A stretch of 64,000 bases of DNA from Leishmania infantum JPCM5 (Eukaryota > Euglenozoa > Kinetoplastea > Trypanosomatida > Trypanosomatidae), in contig NC_009419.2 of the NCBI RefSeq assembly GCF_000002875.2, forward strand, positions 850,954 to 914,953. The letters run 5' to 3'. This document shows positions 10,514 through 20,820 of the stretch, piece by piece. The notes under the pieces were generated by a model. It saw only the letters and a list, made by a program, of their open reading frames with translations, was not told the origin of the DNA and searched no databases. How positions within the stretch are numbered: the stretch's first letter is position 1; the number at the start of each line of letters is the position of its first letter. Made by a program: the position numbers and the translations under genes.

Positions 10514-10615
10514 NNNNNNNNNNNNNNNNNNNNNNNNNNNNNNNNNNNNNNNNNNNNNNNNNNNNNNNNNNNNNNNNNNNNNNNNNNNNNNNNNNNNNNN
10601 NNNNNNNNNNNNNNN
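10514..10615. other. Assembly gap (about 100 N)
   Basis: A run of N placed inside the 3' part of MBOAT copy 3, at the end of a 1.27-kb block duplicated in copy 2. The repeat is probably why assembly stopped here. Gene content across the gap and true distances are unknown. Confidence 0.98.
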
Positions 10616-11364
10616 TCCTCTAGCTGACAAGAGAAACGGAGTGGCTACGGATGGGGGTACTACCCGAGACTGCACTAGCGGGGTAGTCGTCCATAAATCT
10701 ATCGAGCATCTCAAAGAAGCGTGATGCCCCTCGATGGGCAACAAACCGGTGAGGCCGTGCGAGACGTCTGCGCACCGCGTTTGTGGCCGAAGTGGCGCGT
10801 TCCCCTGAATTCCCCCATCCCCGCTGAGCATCTTTCCACTTTCAATCAGGAAATCGGCAATGAATGGCAGCCCCCTCCCCTTCTGCCCCTCAAAAAAGAG
10901 ACGACATACAGGATGCCGTGATGCTCCACGAGCATATCGAATGGCAACGAAAACCACTCGTGTATCTCTGCAAGGCAATTCAGGGGGTGCGCTCTGCATT
11001 ACGGTGAGGGGGCGAATGCGGCAGTGAGTGATACAGAAGGGAGGAAGTCCCTCGCGCGCTATGCAACGCCCCAAACACAAGCAGGCGCGCCCGGCCACTG
11101 TGTCTCTGTCTCCACCAAAAGTGGCCTCCGTCGACTTCGACCGCTGGCCTAGTGCTCTTCATCGTCGCTTTCTCTCCCTCTTTTCCCTCTGTTTTTATGC
11201 TCACCATTGCTGACGCATACGTCTACTCCCCCGCAACGCCGATCTTCGTCCGCAACTTGTTGTGTCCCAAAAGCCAACCCAGTATCCCTGTGCGTTGTTT
11301 GCCGTTGTCGTTCGCTTGCTTTCTTTTGTGCCGTTATTATTCGGTTGTTGTTCTCCGCTACATC
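10616..11364 (+). other. Spacer between the gap and YKT6
   Basis: No gene seen. A C/T-rich stretch at 11160-11210 and AGs at 11271-11272 and 11281-11282 are candidate trans-splice signals for YKT6, giving a 5'UTR of about 85 bases. Confidence 0.55.
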
Positions 11365-11982
11365 ATGAAGCTCTATGGCCTGCTGATTCTAAAGCCCCAT
11401 CCGCCGGGTGTCGAGAAGGACCCGGTCATTTGCTGTAGCGCTGTCGACGTCAGCTCGTTCGGCTTCTTCCAGCGCAGTTCTGCCCGCGAATTCATTGTGT
11501 TTCTCTCCCGAACAGTGGCTAAGCGGGTGGCTCTCGGCGCCAAGACGCAGATCACAGAAAACGGCAATGTTGTGTATGCGCATGCGACGCTGGACGGTCT
11601 CGTGGCAATCGCAGTGAGCGACATCGAGTACAACGCGCGTGTCGCCTTCACGCTCTTGACGGAGTTGATGCTGCAGTTCCAGCAGACGTTCCGCGGTAAG
11701 TACGAGTCCGTGGGGGGCAAGGCGGATGAGTTTCTGCACTGGCCCCACATCAACGAGACACTGGAGAAGTATCAGAAGCCGGAGGAGGTAGACAAGATCT
11801 TGCGCATCAAGCGTGACATCGAGGACACAAAGGTGATCATGTACAACGCGATTGACCAAATCATCGAACGGGGACAGAAAATCGACGACTTGGTGGCGCA
11901 GAGCGAGGATCTTGGCATGGCTAGCAAGACATTTTACACGCAAGCAAAGCAGACAAACTCGGGGTGCTGCGCAGTCATGTGA
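11365..11982 (+). CDS. YKT6: YKT6-type R-SNARE (205 aa)
   Basis: A longin-domain R-SNARE acting in vesicle fusion at the Golgi, endosomes and autophagic membranes. Residues 1 to about 130 form the longin domain (starts MKLYGLLILK). About 145-195 is the SNARE heptad region, with the arginine of the zero layer in IIERGQKIDDLV. There is no transmembrane helix. Instead the protein ends CCAVM, a CaaX box preceded by a second cysteine, the arrangement used by YKT6 for farnesylation plus a second lipid. Its length is close to the usual ~198 aa. The frame is open for 71 codons upstream, but that stretch is pyrimidine-rich 5' DNA, and the ATG at 11365 gives the canonical N-terminus. If the last gene of the window is ATG2-like, two autophagy-related genes lie on the same array, but I see no link beyond location. 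Confidence 0.93.
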   Translation: MKLYGLLILKPHPPGVEKDPVICCSAVDVSSFGFFQRSSAREFIVFLSRTVAKRVALGAKTQITENGNVVYAHATLDGLVAIAVSDIEYNARVAFTLLTELMLQFQQTFRGKYESVGGKADEFLHWPHINETLEKYQKPEEVDKILRIKRDIEDTKVIMYNAIDQIIERGQKIDDLVAQSEDLGMASKTFYTQAKQTNSGCCAVM

Positions 11983-13440
11983 TGTGGAAATGGAGGGGCA
12001 ATCGCTACTTGGCGAGGAAGCACTGTAGAGTGAAGGAGCGTAGGTGGGACACGCAGCGTACCTTGCCTGTGTGCAAAACGGCAAGTGGTATGCCTGTGCG
12101 CGGGAAAACATCTTTGCTTTCTCTGGTTCTCTTTTTTTTTTTGGAGGGAGCCAGACGTTGCCGTGGCCGCAGTGGCTGCCACGCGTTCTACGTGAATTCG
12201 TTGCCTTTTCCTCGTTCTTTTTCTCCCCCTCCTCTTTACTTCAGCACTTTGCTTTTTTTCTTCTCCATCCGTGTCTGTGTTGTCTGCTGATGTGTCGCTG
12301 ATCCGGGAATCATGTACGTGTGCGCATCTCTCTCTCTGTGCTTCGTTTCCTCTCAGCTTGTGCCGTTTGATGACCCTTTTCATCGACCTGACATACACGC
12401 AGAGGCGCCTGGAGGGCTCCCTGTTCGCCCCCTCCTCCTCCTCCCTCCCTCCCGTCAGCTTCTCCCCAAATGAGACTTGGATGGTGTTGGGCAGCGTTTT
12501 CCCGGCCAAAGTCCCCGCTCACGCACTCACCAACACGCGCGAGTGGTTGCACCTGGAGAGGGGGACGGTGATGTGCTTTCGCGCTTCCCTTTGTGCATCT
12601 GTGTCACCTCGCGATCGTGCGCTTCGCTGAATGACGATAGTGCCTGCTCGGATGTGGATGGACATCGGCACTGCAGGGCCGGCGTGTACCCTCGCTTACC
12701 CCTCGCGTGGCTCGCAGGGAAAAAGGGGGGGGGAGCAGTGCGCGGCTCAACTGCGCAGGGGTAGAAAAAAAAAGGAGCATGAAGTTGGGGTGCAGGCGAT
12801 AGACTCTTGCAGCCCGTTTATTCCCGTGTCCGCCATCCCCCTCCCCCTTTTCCCCGCCCGTCACACTCGATGCGCATTACCCTTATTGTTGTACTTCTTT
12901 GGTTGCTATCCTATCAGCTATGGATGCTCTGTGAAGAGACTAAAAGAAACACTCAATTGAACTGCGCAGGCCCCGGTAGCTTGAGCTCTCTCACTCCAGC
13001 GCCATGGACGTTCTTTTTTTTTTCGAATGAATGAGGGTGATGCAGGGGGTGTTGGTCGTATACCACCAAACACGTTCAGCACGTCCCGAGGAGGACGTCT
13101 GCGCCTCTATCAGCAGTTCTTGCCGTCCTTTCACGCAGTTCCCTCAGAAGAAACTCTGTCGAGTCTCGCGCTTCTTTACAGCAACGTACTTGTGGCTGCT
13201 TCGGATCCTCTCCTACGCGCGCTTGTTTCCCATCTCACCATCATCCATTTCCATACGCACCTACTCCGCGCCGTTCCCTTTTACCGCACGATGCCTCACA
13301 CTCGAAAAACACACACACACACACGCACACAACAATTTATCTCACGGTCACCGGAATGAAAGTCAGCTGCGTATCCACCAGCTCACCGCCGTTGCTTGAC
13401 TGCAGGCGCGCCAAGGCACGCGTGCTGGCCCTGTGCGGCA
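11983..13440 (+). other. Intergenic region after YKT6
   Basis: No credible gene. Poly-T runs at 12131-12142 and 13014-13023, C/T-rich tracts, and a CA run at 13310-13330. An AG at 13403-13404 lies 36 bases before the next ATG. Low-complexity frames on both strands have no domain-like sequence. Confidence 0.65.
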
Positions 13441-14250
13441 ATGAGTCACTCTACCAAAGTAGACGATGGCGCAGGGTGGCTAGGGCGCCACGGTGCGGAT
13501 GCATACCCGTGCAGCGGCGAGGAGTCGGAGCTTGATGAGGGAGACTGGGAGGAGGGAGAGGAGCAGGAGGAAGAGGAGGAGAGCGATCGCTGCTCCAGCG
13601 ACTCTTCTGGCGGAGACGAGAACGCCGACGGCAAGGAGGCGGAGGAGGAACCGGAGAGAGAGGAGCAGGAGGAAGACGATCACGGTAGCAGCGGCGTTCT
13701 GGAGGATGACGTGAAGACAGAGCCGCCAGTTGCTGCTGCCACCGGCAGCAGCGGCACCTTTGCCGCCACTTCGCCCTCCGCGGCTGCGTCGCTTGGTGGA
13801 GGAAGTGGGGGCAGCGCGTTCGGCGCTCTCGCTACGTCTGTCGAAGTGTCTCCGCCACCACCTGCGCCTTCGGTTTTCGCGGCTTCTCCCTTGGCGGCGG
13901 CTGCGGTGCCGCCTCAGCCGTTTTCGGCAAGGACGACACCCGCCTTTGCCAGCCACACTACGCTTCAAGAGCAGCGGCCGTTGAACACTGCCCCGGCTTC
14001 CACTTTTCAGCCAACCGCCGCTGCATCAGATGCAGCCACACAGCAGCAGCTAGACACGACTACGGCCCCCCTTCACTTTGTGGACTTCGAACGGTCGCTT
14101 GGACAGAAATTGTCGAGCAGCGAATGGCACCGCGCTCGCAGTAAGGCTGATGAGGTGCAGGACGTGAAGCGCGCCCTTGCGCGGTACGACCTGGTGCTGC
14201 CAACAGATAAATTTGACGAGGCGATCGAGAAAGCACTGTATGGAAGCTGA
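13441..14250 (+). CDS. Acidic low-complexity hypothetical protein (269 aa)
   Basis: I do not recognise this protein. Residues 27-90 are strongly acidic (Glu/Asp runs with Ser). About 91-210 are Ala/Ser/Pro/Thr-rich and probably disordered. About 211-269 form a better-ordered, charged C-terminal segment (FERSLGQKLSSSEWHRARSK onward) that is likely the conserved part. No signal peptide or membrane segment. Such a layout is common in nuclear, chromatin or trafficking adaptors, but nothing fixes a function. The frame is open upstream to 13396 without an ATG; ATG 13441 follows a plausible AG acceptor at 13403-13404. Confidence 0.75.
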   Translation: MSHSTKVDDGAGWLGRHGADAYPCSGEESELDEGDWEEGEEQEEEEESDRCSSDSSGGDENADGKEAEEEPEREEQEEDDHGSSGVLEDDVKTEPPVAAATGSSGTFAATSPSAAASLGGGSGGSAFGALATSVEVSPPPPAPSVFAASPLAAAAVPPQPFSARTTPAFASHTTLQEQRPLNTAPASTFQPTAAASDAATQQQLDTTTAPLHFVDFERSLGQKLSSSEWHRARSKADEVQDVKRALARYDLVLPTDKFDEAIEKALYGS

Positions 14251-15307
14251 GCGCGTCTGCCATGTCTCTTGTGCGCGTGCGTGCGTAGACGTCCTCTCCC
14301 AACAACGTTGCAAGAGAAGACGAATAGCATGATGTGTTGGATTGCTACGTATGTGTACTTTTTTTTGAGGGTGGGGGGCTGCCGAGGTGCGATGCCGACG
14401 CACAGTCGCTGCTCAAAGCCGAAGAGAAAAATGACGAAACACATCAGCGACTTGGCGTCTGATGAACTTGCATGGCTGAAAAAGCTACGATACGGATAGC
14501 CACGATGCATGAGGACAGCGTGAGTTGAGCGCTCCTCCCTTTCCCCCAGTACCATGATGGCAGGACACTAACGGCTTTTCGCTTGCGTTTTTTTTTCTTG
14601 CCAACCGATCATGCATCCCATTTTCCTCAAATCCTTGATACCTTCACGCATTTTTTTTTCATGCCTGGGGTGCGTTCGCGCATGAGCATCAAACAGGTGA
14701 CAGAACGCAACCACACACACACACACACACACACAAACTCGAAAAAGGGTAGCCATCGTTGCATTGTTGCCGTCTTCATTAGCGTACGCCTTTGCTGCTC
14801 TTTCCCCTTCTCATCTTACCACTTCCTCCTTTCATTTTTTTTGTCGTGGATAACGGTTGTTGCTGCTCCTTGTCTGTTGCTGCCTGCCTTCCCTCTGCCC
14901 CGAAGCGCTCGGAGGAGCTAGTCGTAGGATTTGACTCTTTTAGGATTGTTGCTTGCCGGCATCTCAGGGATTGGGTACGACGCAACAGGCCTCCGAACGT
15001 GTGCCCCTTTGAGGCCGCTGCTACGGTCGACGTGGCGTACGCGCGATTTTCGATGCCGTGTCATCTGTTCGCTCGATCAACGCAACACACATGCACGCAT
15101 TCCGGCCACACCACGCACCGCAGCAGTGCCATCATTGACTTTTTTTGCCCGCCTAGCCGCCCCTTCGTCTTCCACGTCTTTCTCAATTTTGTCAGTCTTT
15201 GTGTGCCGCTTTTGTTGTTAACTTGTTAGAGAGCCCTTTCCGTTGATTGGGTGCATGGGTGTGCATCGGCTTTCCGTCTTCGCCTTTAGCACCCACAAAC
15301 GTGCAGA
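14251..15307 (+). other. Intergenic region
   Basis: No gene. Poly-T runs, a CA repeat at 14714-14734, and pyrimidine tracts at 14790-14890 and 15140-15225. The AG at 15288-15289 follows TTTCCGTCTTCGCCTTT and would leave an 18-base 5'UTR for the next gene. Confidence 0.6.
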
Positions 15308-16819
15308 ATGCCTGCTTCCACGCCCTCTGCGCCACCGCTTCGGCCGACCTCCAACAGCGTCAGGAGCCCCGCTGCGCTGGACGATCTCAAGCTGCAGTTC
15401 GCGACCGAGGAGGTGCGCAAACGGTTCTCGGACATCTCGATGGCGGACATGCTTGCAGTGCTGAGCACGCTCCTGACCAATCCGCGCATCCGCGAGTACG
15501 GCGGGGAGCAAGCCGGTGGGGTCTTGAACGGCATTCACGGGCTTCCTCTCGCGCGGGAACCGAAGCAAAACTGCGCAAGTACTCGTGCAAGACGAAACTC
15601 GACAAGTCGCCTTCAGCAGCAGGCGAGCGCGAGCTCGTCCATCACGGCGAGTGAGCTGAGCTCGCGGGACTGGAGCACGAGAAACTTTGAGATGGACGAG
15701 GTACCAATATTTAAGGCGCCGGCCGCCTCGCGGCTGAGCCCGGAGTGGGCCACCATTGTCGCCTCCATCCTCGACAACGCGCGCCAGTATCGCGAGCCCG
15801 CCGACGAGCACCGCACCGTCGTGGACAGGGTGCAGCTTTCTATCAAAGACTGGCTCGAGAACACGAGCGTGGAGGCGGCGGAGAGTGAGAAGATGCATGC
15901 CGCGGCAGGCTCCGCCGCTTGCGATTCCCCTGCATGGCTTGCGACACTGACACAGGTGCGCCGCCTGGCCGAGGACGTGTGCCACAGCAAATACGACGCC
16001 GTGTACAAGCGACTCTGTAGCGAGGCTGCAGAGGAAGGTGGCGAGGGAATGGCCACGCCAGTGTATGCTCTGCACGATGAGGACAGCACCATGGCGCCCT
16101 CCTCCGTCGTGGCACGACAGTCGGTGCACCGTGCCGCGACCGGCCCAATCGGTATACCGCCCTTCTCCCTTGTGATTCAATGCGGACGCGACGGCAGCGG
16201 AACAGAGGTGCCCGATTTGCTCCTCAGCATCGACCTTGACGCGAGCAACGGCGGTACGCGCGGCAGCGGCTTGGAGAGCAGCAGCGCCTCTTTTGTCGTC
16301 GGCTGCGAGTGGTTTCAGTGGGTCTTCCTCGTCCAAAGCCCGCTGGCGTGTCAGAGTGAGCCTTACCCAGAAGTAGAGGATGGCGCCGCAGGCAAGGATG
16401 CCGAAGCCGTCGCTGCGGAGCAACAAAAGTGGCGACAACGGCACTGCACCGTGCAGCTTCTCTACCCCTCTAGGGCCGGTTTTTCAGAAGGCTCTGATGA
16501 ATCCTCGGGCCTGCGTTCCGCCGAGGCTGAGTATGAACTGAGTGAGCCGCACGTCGTGCTCTCCTCGCTGCTTGGAGTGGCCATGCGCGTATGGTGTCAG
16601 AACCACCCGCACATCGTCGCGCAAGTGCTTCAGCTGGAGGAGGACACCTATCCATGGCATATCTACGACGGATCTCTCTTCTGGTCTGCGTGGCCCCTGA
16701 GCGGCCCGGCGACACACGGTGAGTGCGAGTGCGCTGCAGCAAGCGACTCGATGCCAATCCCGCTTCTCCCGGGAGAGTGCTTCGCACATGAATCGGATCT
16801 GAAGGATGACGACTACTAG
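15308..16819 (+). CDS. Conserved-looking hypothetical protein (503 aa)
   Basis: I recognise no domain. The N-terminal ~25 residues are Pro/Ser/Thr-rich. Then comes a helical segment with charged and hydrophobic alternation (LKLQFATEEVRKRFSDISMA) and a Ser/Arg-rich linker at about 85-115. A longer globular part runs from about 135 to 440, with a cysteine- and tryptophan-containing stretch near 340 (VVGCEWFQWVFLVQ) and another near 415-465. The C-terminus is acidic (DLKDDDY). There is no signal peptide or membrane helix, so it is probably cytosolic or nuclear. GC-rich third positions and the position after a strong pyrimidine tract plus AG support it as a real gene. Confidence 0.8.
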   Translation: MPASTPSAPPLRPTSNSVRSPAALDDLKLQFATEEVRKRFSDISMADMLAVLSTLLTNPRIREYGGEQAGGVLNGIHGLPLAREPKQNCASTRARRNSTSRLQQQASASSSITASELSSRDWSTRNFEMDEVPIFKAPAASRLSPEWATIVASILDNARQYREPADEHRTVVDRVQLSIKDWLENTSVEAAESEKMHAAAGSAACDSPAWLATLTQVRRLAEDVCHSKYDAVYKRLCSEAAEEGGEGMATPVYALHDEDSTMAPSSVVARQSVHRAATGPIGIPPFSLVIQCGRDGSGTEVPDLLLSIDLDASNGGTRGSGLESSSASFVVGCEWFQWVFLVQSPLACQSEPYPEVEDGAAGKDAEAVAAEQQKWRQRHCTVQLLYPSRAGFSEGSDESSGLRSAEAEYELSEPHVVLSSLLGVAMRVWCQNHPHIVAQVLQLEEDTYPWHIYDGSLFWSAWPLSGPATHGECECAAASDSMPIPLLPGECFAHESDLKDDDY

Positions 16820-17340
16820 TTAGTAGGCAGCCCGCTCGGCGCCGCGCCGTACCAGGCGCCACCTCTTCCGCGTGTTCTTGCGCCGCCATGAACTGCTGAT
16901 TTTCCGTTCGCACTCGACAAAAAAAATCGCAAACGGGGGTCCCGTTTCCGCCGCCGCTCAGCAGTCGCGGCGCCCGCCCACCCCCGCCCGGCCGGGGCCG
17001 TTCCCCTGCGCTGCCGCCTAAGGGGCGAGCAGGTGGGTGGCGCCGCGACGAACGTCTCGCCCGCCAACCGAGCACGCCCACGCCCCAAACCCCGCCCACC
17101 CGAACCGCCCCGCGGGCCGCCCCGGCGCAACATTACCGGAGACCCCACCCGCCGACATCCGCAGCGACACACCGCCCCCCCTCCCCTGTGTCGGAGACGC
17201 CTGGCCCTTACACCGAACCGGGCCCCCACCCCTCCAACAGATCCGCCGAAGGAAGGCACGAACGAAAACCAAGGCGCTGAGCAACAAAACGGCAAGGCCA
17301 AACTGCCGCAGAAGACGTTTCAGAAGGAGCAAGTGCTTTT
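16820..17340. other. C-rich, very GC-rich block without a gene
   Basis: From about 16930 to 17250 the + strand is dominated by C (CCCCGCCC-type runs), with strongly skewed C over G. Base composition then drops sharply to AT-richer DNA after 17340. Frames in this block give only Pro/Arg- or Gly-rich translations. I see no known element. Confidence 0.5.
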
Positions 17341-17358
17341 TGGTTAACGCTTCCCCTT

Positions 17359-18628
17359 TTAGCTTCCCTTGGGCGCGTAGCGTTGCAGCAGGTCAAACCC
17401 TGGGTACTCGTCGATGGGGCAACAAGCTTTTGGTACTCTGGGAGCGTGGCGCCTGAGCAGTCTCGACGTTACGCTTCTATCAGCTTCATAGTCTGCAAAA
17501 AAAAAGCAGCGAAAGTTTGAGTGCGTCGCTATCTGTGCTGTTCTAGATTCGCCCAGGCGCACCGTTGTGAGGCTTCAGCTCGGGTGGATCAGGCATGCGA
17601 AAAAAAAAACAATGCCCACATTCTATGGCTTTCTTACTGTGGTGCAGGGCGGTGCAGAAACTCTGTCTTCGGTCGCGTTGCCGTCGCTAAAAGGTAGTAA
17701 ACTATGGTAATTGGACAATCTTTCAAGATAATGCCACTGAATACCCGCTGCTAACGCCCGATTGCGGGCCCTTTGTGCTTTGCGAGATGCGATGTCAACG
17801 CGAACTTTATAGACAAGCATGCCTAAAAGCGTGGCATACTCGTTGGCACCACCACCCTCAGAGAGCAGCTGCCGCGCTGAACAGCGGTACTTTTACTCAT
17901 CAAAACCGACGCTGATAGCACCCAATGGCCTCTACTCTTGCAGGCCAACCAACAAACTTAGTCAATCGGCATTTCCAAGTGCGAAGCAAGAGACGACATA
18001 TATCAGCGCAGCGCTTTTTGCTCTTTCATCACATGCTTTGCAAGATGTTGTGATGGACGTGCCTCTGTGTGGAAGCCATCTGGGAAGTCAAGCGCTTATC
18101 GGTGACGGCGTGCGGAACTTTCGAACTAGTGGGCTCAGCTGCAGTGCTTCCTGGAAAACTTTCCATTTTTTTCCCAAGTGTCCCCAGAATTGGGGATCAT
18201 AGCTTCAATCTAATGTTGCAAAGGTTACCCCAGGGCTTCGGCTGAGTAAGGCATTGTTATAGGTGCGAATGCCTTTTTCTTTGCGACTCTTGGGGGGGGG
18301 GTGAAATGGCTAGTCTGTTTGCATGCTTTTGTTCACTTGTCGCAGTCGCATTACCTCAAGCTCTGTTGAATGGGCGACCCCGGAATGTCTCGGCTTGAGA
18401 ACGGCGTTAGTGAGACCACCTCATTTTTTCATCCGACTGCCAACATGCGACAAAGGTGTAAGTTGCACTCAGTTTGCTGACATAGTCCCTGGCAATACTG
18501 TCTTTCAGCTTCCATATGTCTTTTTCACCCACAAGTTCGCACAAAGCGCCATCCAGACTGAGCAGACTCAAACATGATTCTTTGTTGTGGATGGAACATC
18601 CTAACATTGTGCATTCCACCCCGTGCAA
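17359..18628 (-). pseudogene. Decayed minus-strand coding remnants, possible mobile element
   Basis: On the minus strand several adjacent open pieces read like protein, separated by stops or frame changes: 18628-18407 (contains SLDGALCELVGEKDIWKLKD), about 18165-18026 (contains VTDKRLTSQMAS), 18025-17900 (contains RLLLRTWKCRLTKFVGWPAR), 17892-17623 (contains ANEYATLLGMLVYKVRVDIA) and 17562-17359 (ends EYPGFDLLQRYAPKGS). Mixed, non-repetitive residue use distinguishes them from pyrimidine-tract translations elsewhere. All other genes here are on the + strand, so a minus-strand relic suggests an insertion. A tyrosine-recombinase-type retroelement or TATE-like element is a guess; I see no catalytic motif. 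It could also be chance open frames in AT-richer DNA. Confidence 0.3.
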
Positions 18629-19719
18629 ATGGGTGTTTTTTATGTGTTGTTTTGTCTGAAGATCCTTGAAGAGCTAGTGGAACGACAGAGCTGCGCTGGA
18701 GCCACCAGCTTCCACAGAGCCAACAGCTTACTGGAACTTCTCGTGTACCAAGAAGAGCCGACTATGCTGTCTTCCTTCGTTGAGAACTGCTGCGTTGAGT
18801 GCACTCGGTGACGCAGCGCACTTTCATGAGATTCACTGAATTGGTGGGTGCCGCGAAAGAGAAAGCCTAATACGAGTTGATTTGTCTTGGCGGCTCAACA
18901 TCCCTTTTTTTTTTTGCGTGTTGGTGGATGGGCACGCCTCAGAAAGCAAGTGCTCGGTCTTCCAACTGATTGTGCTTTTCGACGCGACTACTGCACGAAG
19001 CACCTCATGCCAGTATTTTCCTTTTCCGCCACCCGCGCATGCGCGCTAGAAAGCAAAAGCAACCTGGGGCCTGGAGCTCGGGACACAATAAGCTAAGGTG
19101 TCTGTACGTGGTATCTCACAAGCATGCTAGGCGCCACATCTGGTGACTCGAGTACTTTGTCGTCTTTCAACTCTCAATGCGTGTGCTGGACAGAGATATC
19201 ACTTACCAGCAAAAAAAAACGTTTTCGTTCTTTTCATTTGCAAATCCATCCCATGGCTCTTCGTGGATCAATGCTCGTAAAGACTGCAATGTAAGCTTCA
19301 AATAACCTGACTCTCGGCCTTAGCGTCATCCTTTTTTATGATTGGCAACTGAAGGGAACTTCCTCTGCTCAGCAGTTTTCTTCTTTTTGCAGTCAGTTTT
19401 GCATTCACACTCGTGTCCAGCTTGCAATATCTGCTTTATTCCACTCTGCGTTTCTTCGCGCTCAAGAAGTTATTAGCTGACGCTGGGCGGAATTTTTTTT
19501 TTTGAAAGCTGGAGACAGGGAATAAAAGGGGGCTGCTCGAAAAACAATATGATTATGAGGAGTGAGTCAACGTGCTCTCCACAATTCCAATTCAATGCGC
19601 CACCGAACGTTTGTCCTTGCCCCATTTTCGTCTCTCTATTCGTTTCAGATCTGAAGAAATAGAGTCATTTTAAGCATTTCATTCGCCCCCACCCACACCC
19701 TTGTTTACCCACTGCAACA
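18629..19719. other. AT-richer non-coding stretch
   Basis: No gene on the + strand. Poly-T or poly-A runs at 18905-18915, 19211-19219 and 19494-19504. It lacks the dense CT tracts typical of the other spacers. It may continue the degenerate insertion to its left. Confidence 0.45.
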
Positions 19720-20420
19720 GGAATCCTTGGATGACGGGAAAAGGGGGATACCGAAGTCTACTTATTCAGTTGTGGTGCTATCGTGAGCACGAGTGGAAGG
19801 ATACCAGATCGGTATGGTCTTCAACGGAGATAGGGAACTCACCAGCTAGGCCAAGTTGGGAGCATATATTGGAATACATCATGCTTATCTTTGGGTATCG
19901 TTCTCTCGTTTGGGGCTCTTTCCACTCTCGGTTGCAGTCTAACCCCCTGATGACGGGAGACACCTCAGCGTAGTATCAGGGATAGTCCCAACTCTATGTG
20001 GGCGCTAGGCAGCTCCTCTCCTTGCTACTGCAGAGCCACCTCTGGCGGTGACAGGGTAGAGTGCCTACGACACGGGGAGGTCAGAGCAATGCATGGCCAC
20101 AGATATGTTGGCGGTGAGGTACTAGATAATGCTGCATCGGAGTGATCTGCGACAGTGAACGCGCTTGCGCCAGCCGTGTGATGGGCAACGTGCCAGCGTG
20201 ACTCAAACCTGCCTCGCCTGTACCTGAATGCTCTACTGGTGTGGAGAGCCTGAGTATCACACCAAGCAAAGCACCAGGTGGCGGCCTGCCTCATGGGGAG
20301 CCGCACTGAGGCGACCTGCGAGGCAGGGGCCGTGCTGGGATGGCTTGGCGGGGGTTGCGCCAGCGCATGTCTGCAGCCGCTTGCCGCCGCGAGGGGGCCT
20401 TTAGCATGCGGGGTGCATTT
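19720..20420 (+). repeat. SIDER-like retroposon with two signature-like motifs
   Basis: TGGATGACGGGAAAAGG followed by GGATACC lies at about 19728. A second related motif, CCCCTGATGACGGGAGACACC, lies at about 19943. Two such copies about 200 bp apart fit the organisation I remember for Leishmania SIDERs (signatures I and II). The following 400 bp are GC-richer than the surroundings and non-coding. The element lies in the 5' flank of the LYR-lipase gene and would be in the 3' part of whatever transcript precedes it. Exact ends are not determined. Confidence 0.45.
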
Positions 20421-20820
20421 CAGTTTGATTCGTGTCTTCTATGGCGGAGAATGAACAAGCCCACTTACACACAAAGAAAACTGATTTCTCCCCGAATAAG
20501 GGAAAGGAAAACCTTAGCGCTAACTGACGTGTGCCGCATGCATCGTCCTTTGTCTTTCTCTTTCGTCTGAAAGTTTCGACTCGATGCGCATGCAGTGAAA
20601 AAGCTTTCGAAGAAGACAATGCTTATCAGCGCTGCTTTTTTTTTCTGCAAGTCGCGGTCTCAATGACTGATAGAAAATTATGCGTTGGGGTGCCTACACC
20701 TCTTTCTTCCCTAAAATTCGTCATGCTTCTCTCCCCTTTTTGTCATTGTCTATTCAACTCTCTTGAAAGCAGAACCTGTGGTGACTCTTATTTCCAGATT
20801 TCAACTTTTAGCATGCGAGT
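20421..20820 (+). other. 5' flank of the LYR-lipase gene
   Basis: A modest pyrimidine stretch at 20700-20760 is followed by AGs at 20768-20769 and 20771-20772. These are the likely trans-splice acceptors and would leave a 5'UTR of about 50 bases. No gene seen. Confidence 0.45.

Noticed and set aside
9179..11098. 639-codon minus-strand frame crossing the N gap
   Set aside because: It is the antisense of MBOAT copy 3 joined through unknown bases, so the length is an artefact.
13310..13330. CA/TG runs here and elsewhere considered as minisatellites or a CRISPR-like array
   Set aside because: Simple dinucleotide microsatellites of variable length without spacers or larger repeat units.
16820..20820. 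Searched for a tRNA cluster or a strand-switch region in the gene-free stretch
   Set aside because: I saw no B-box-like GGTTCGA element or cloverleaf, and intact genes on both sides are on the + strand, so there is no strand switch.
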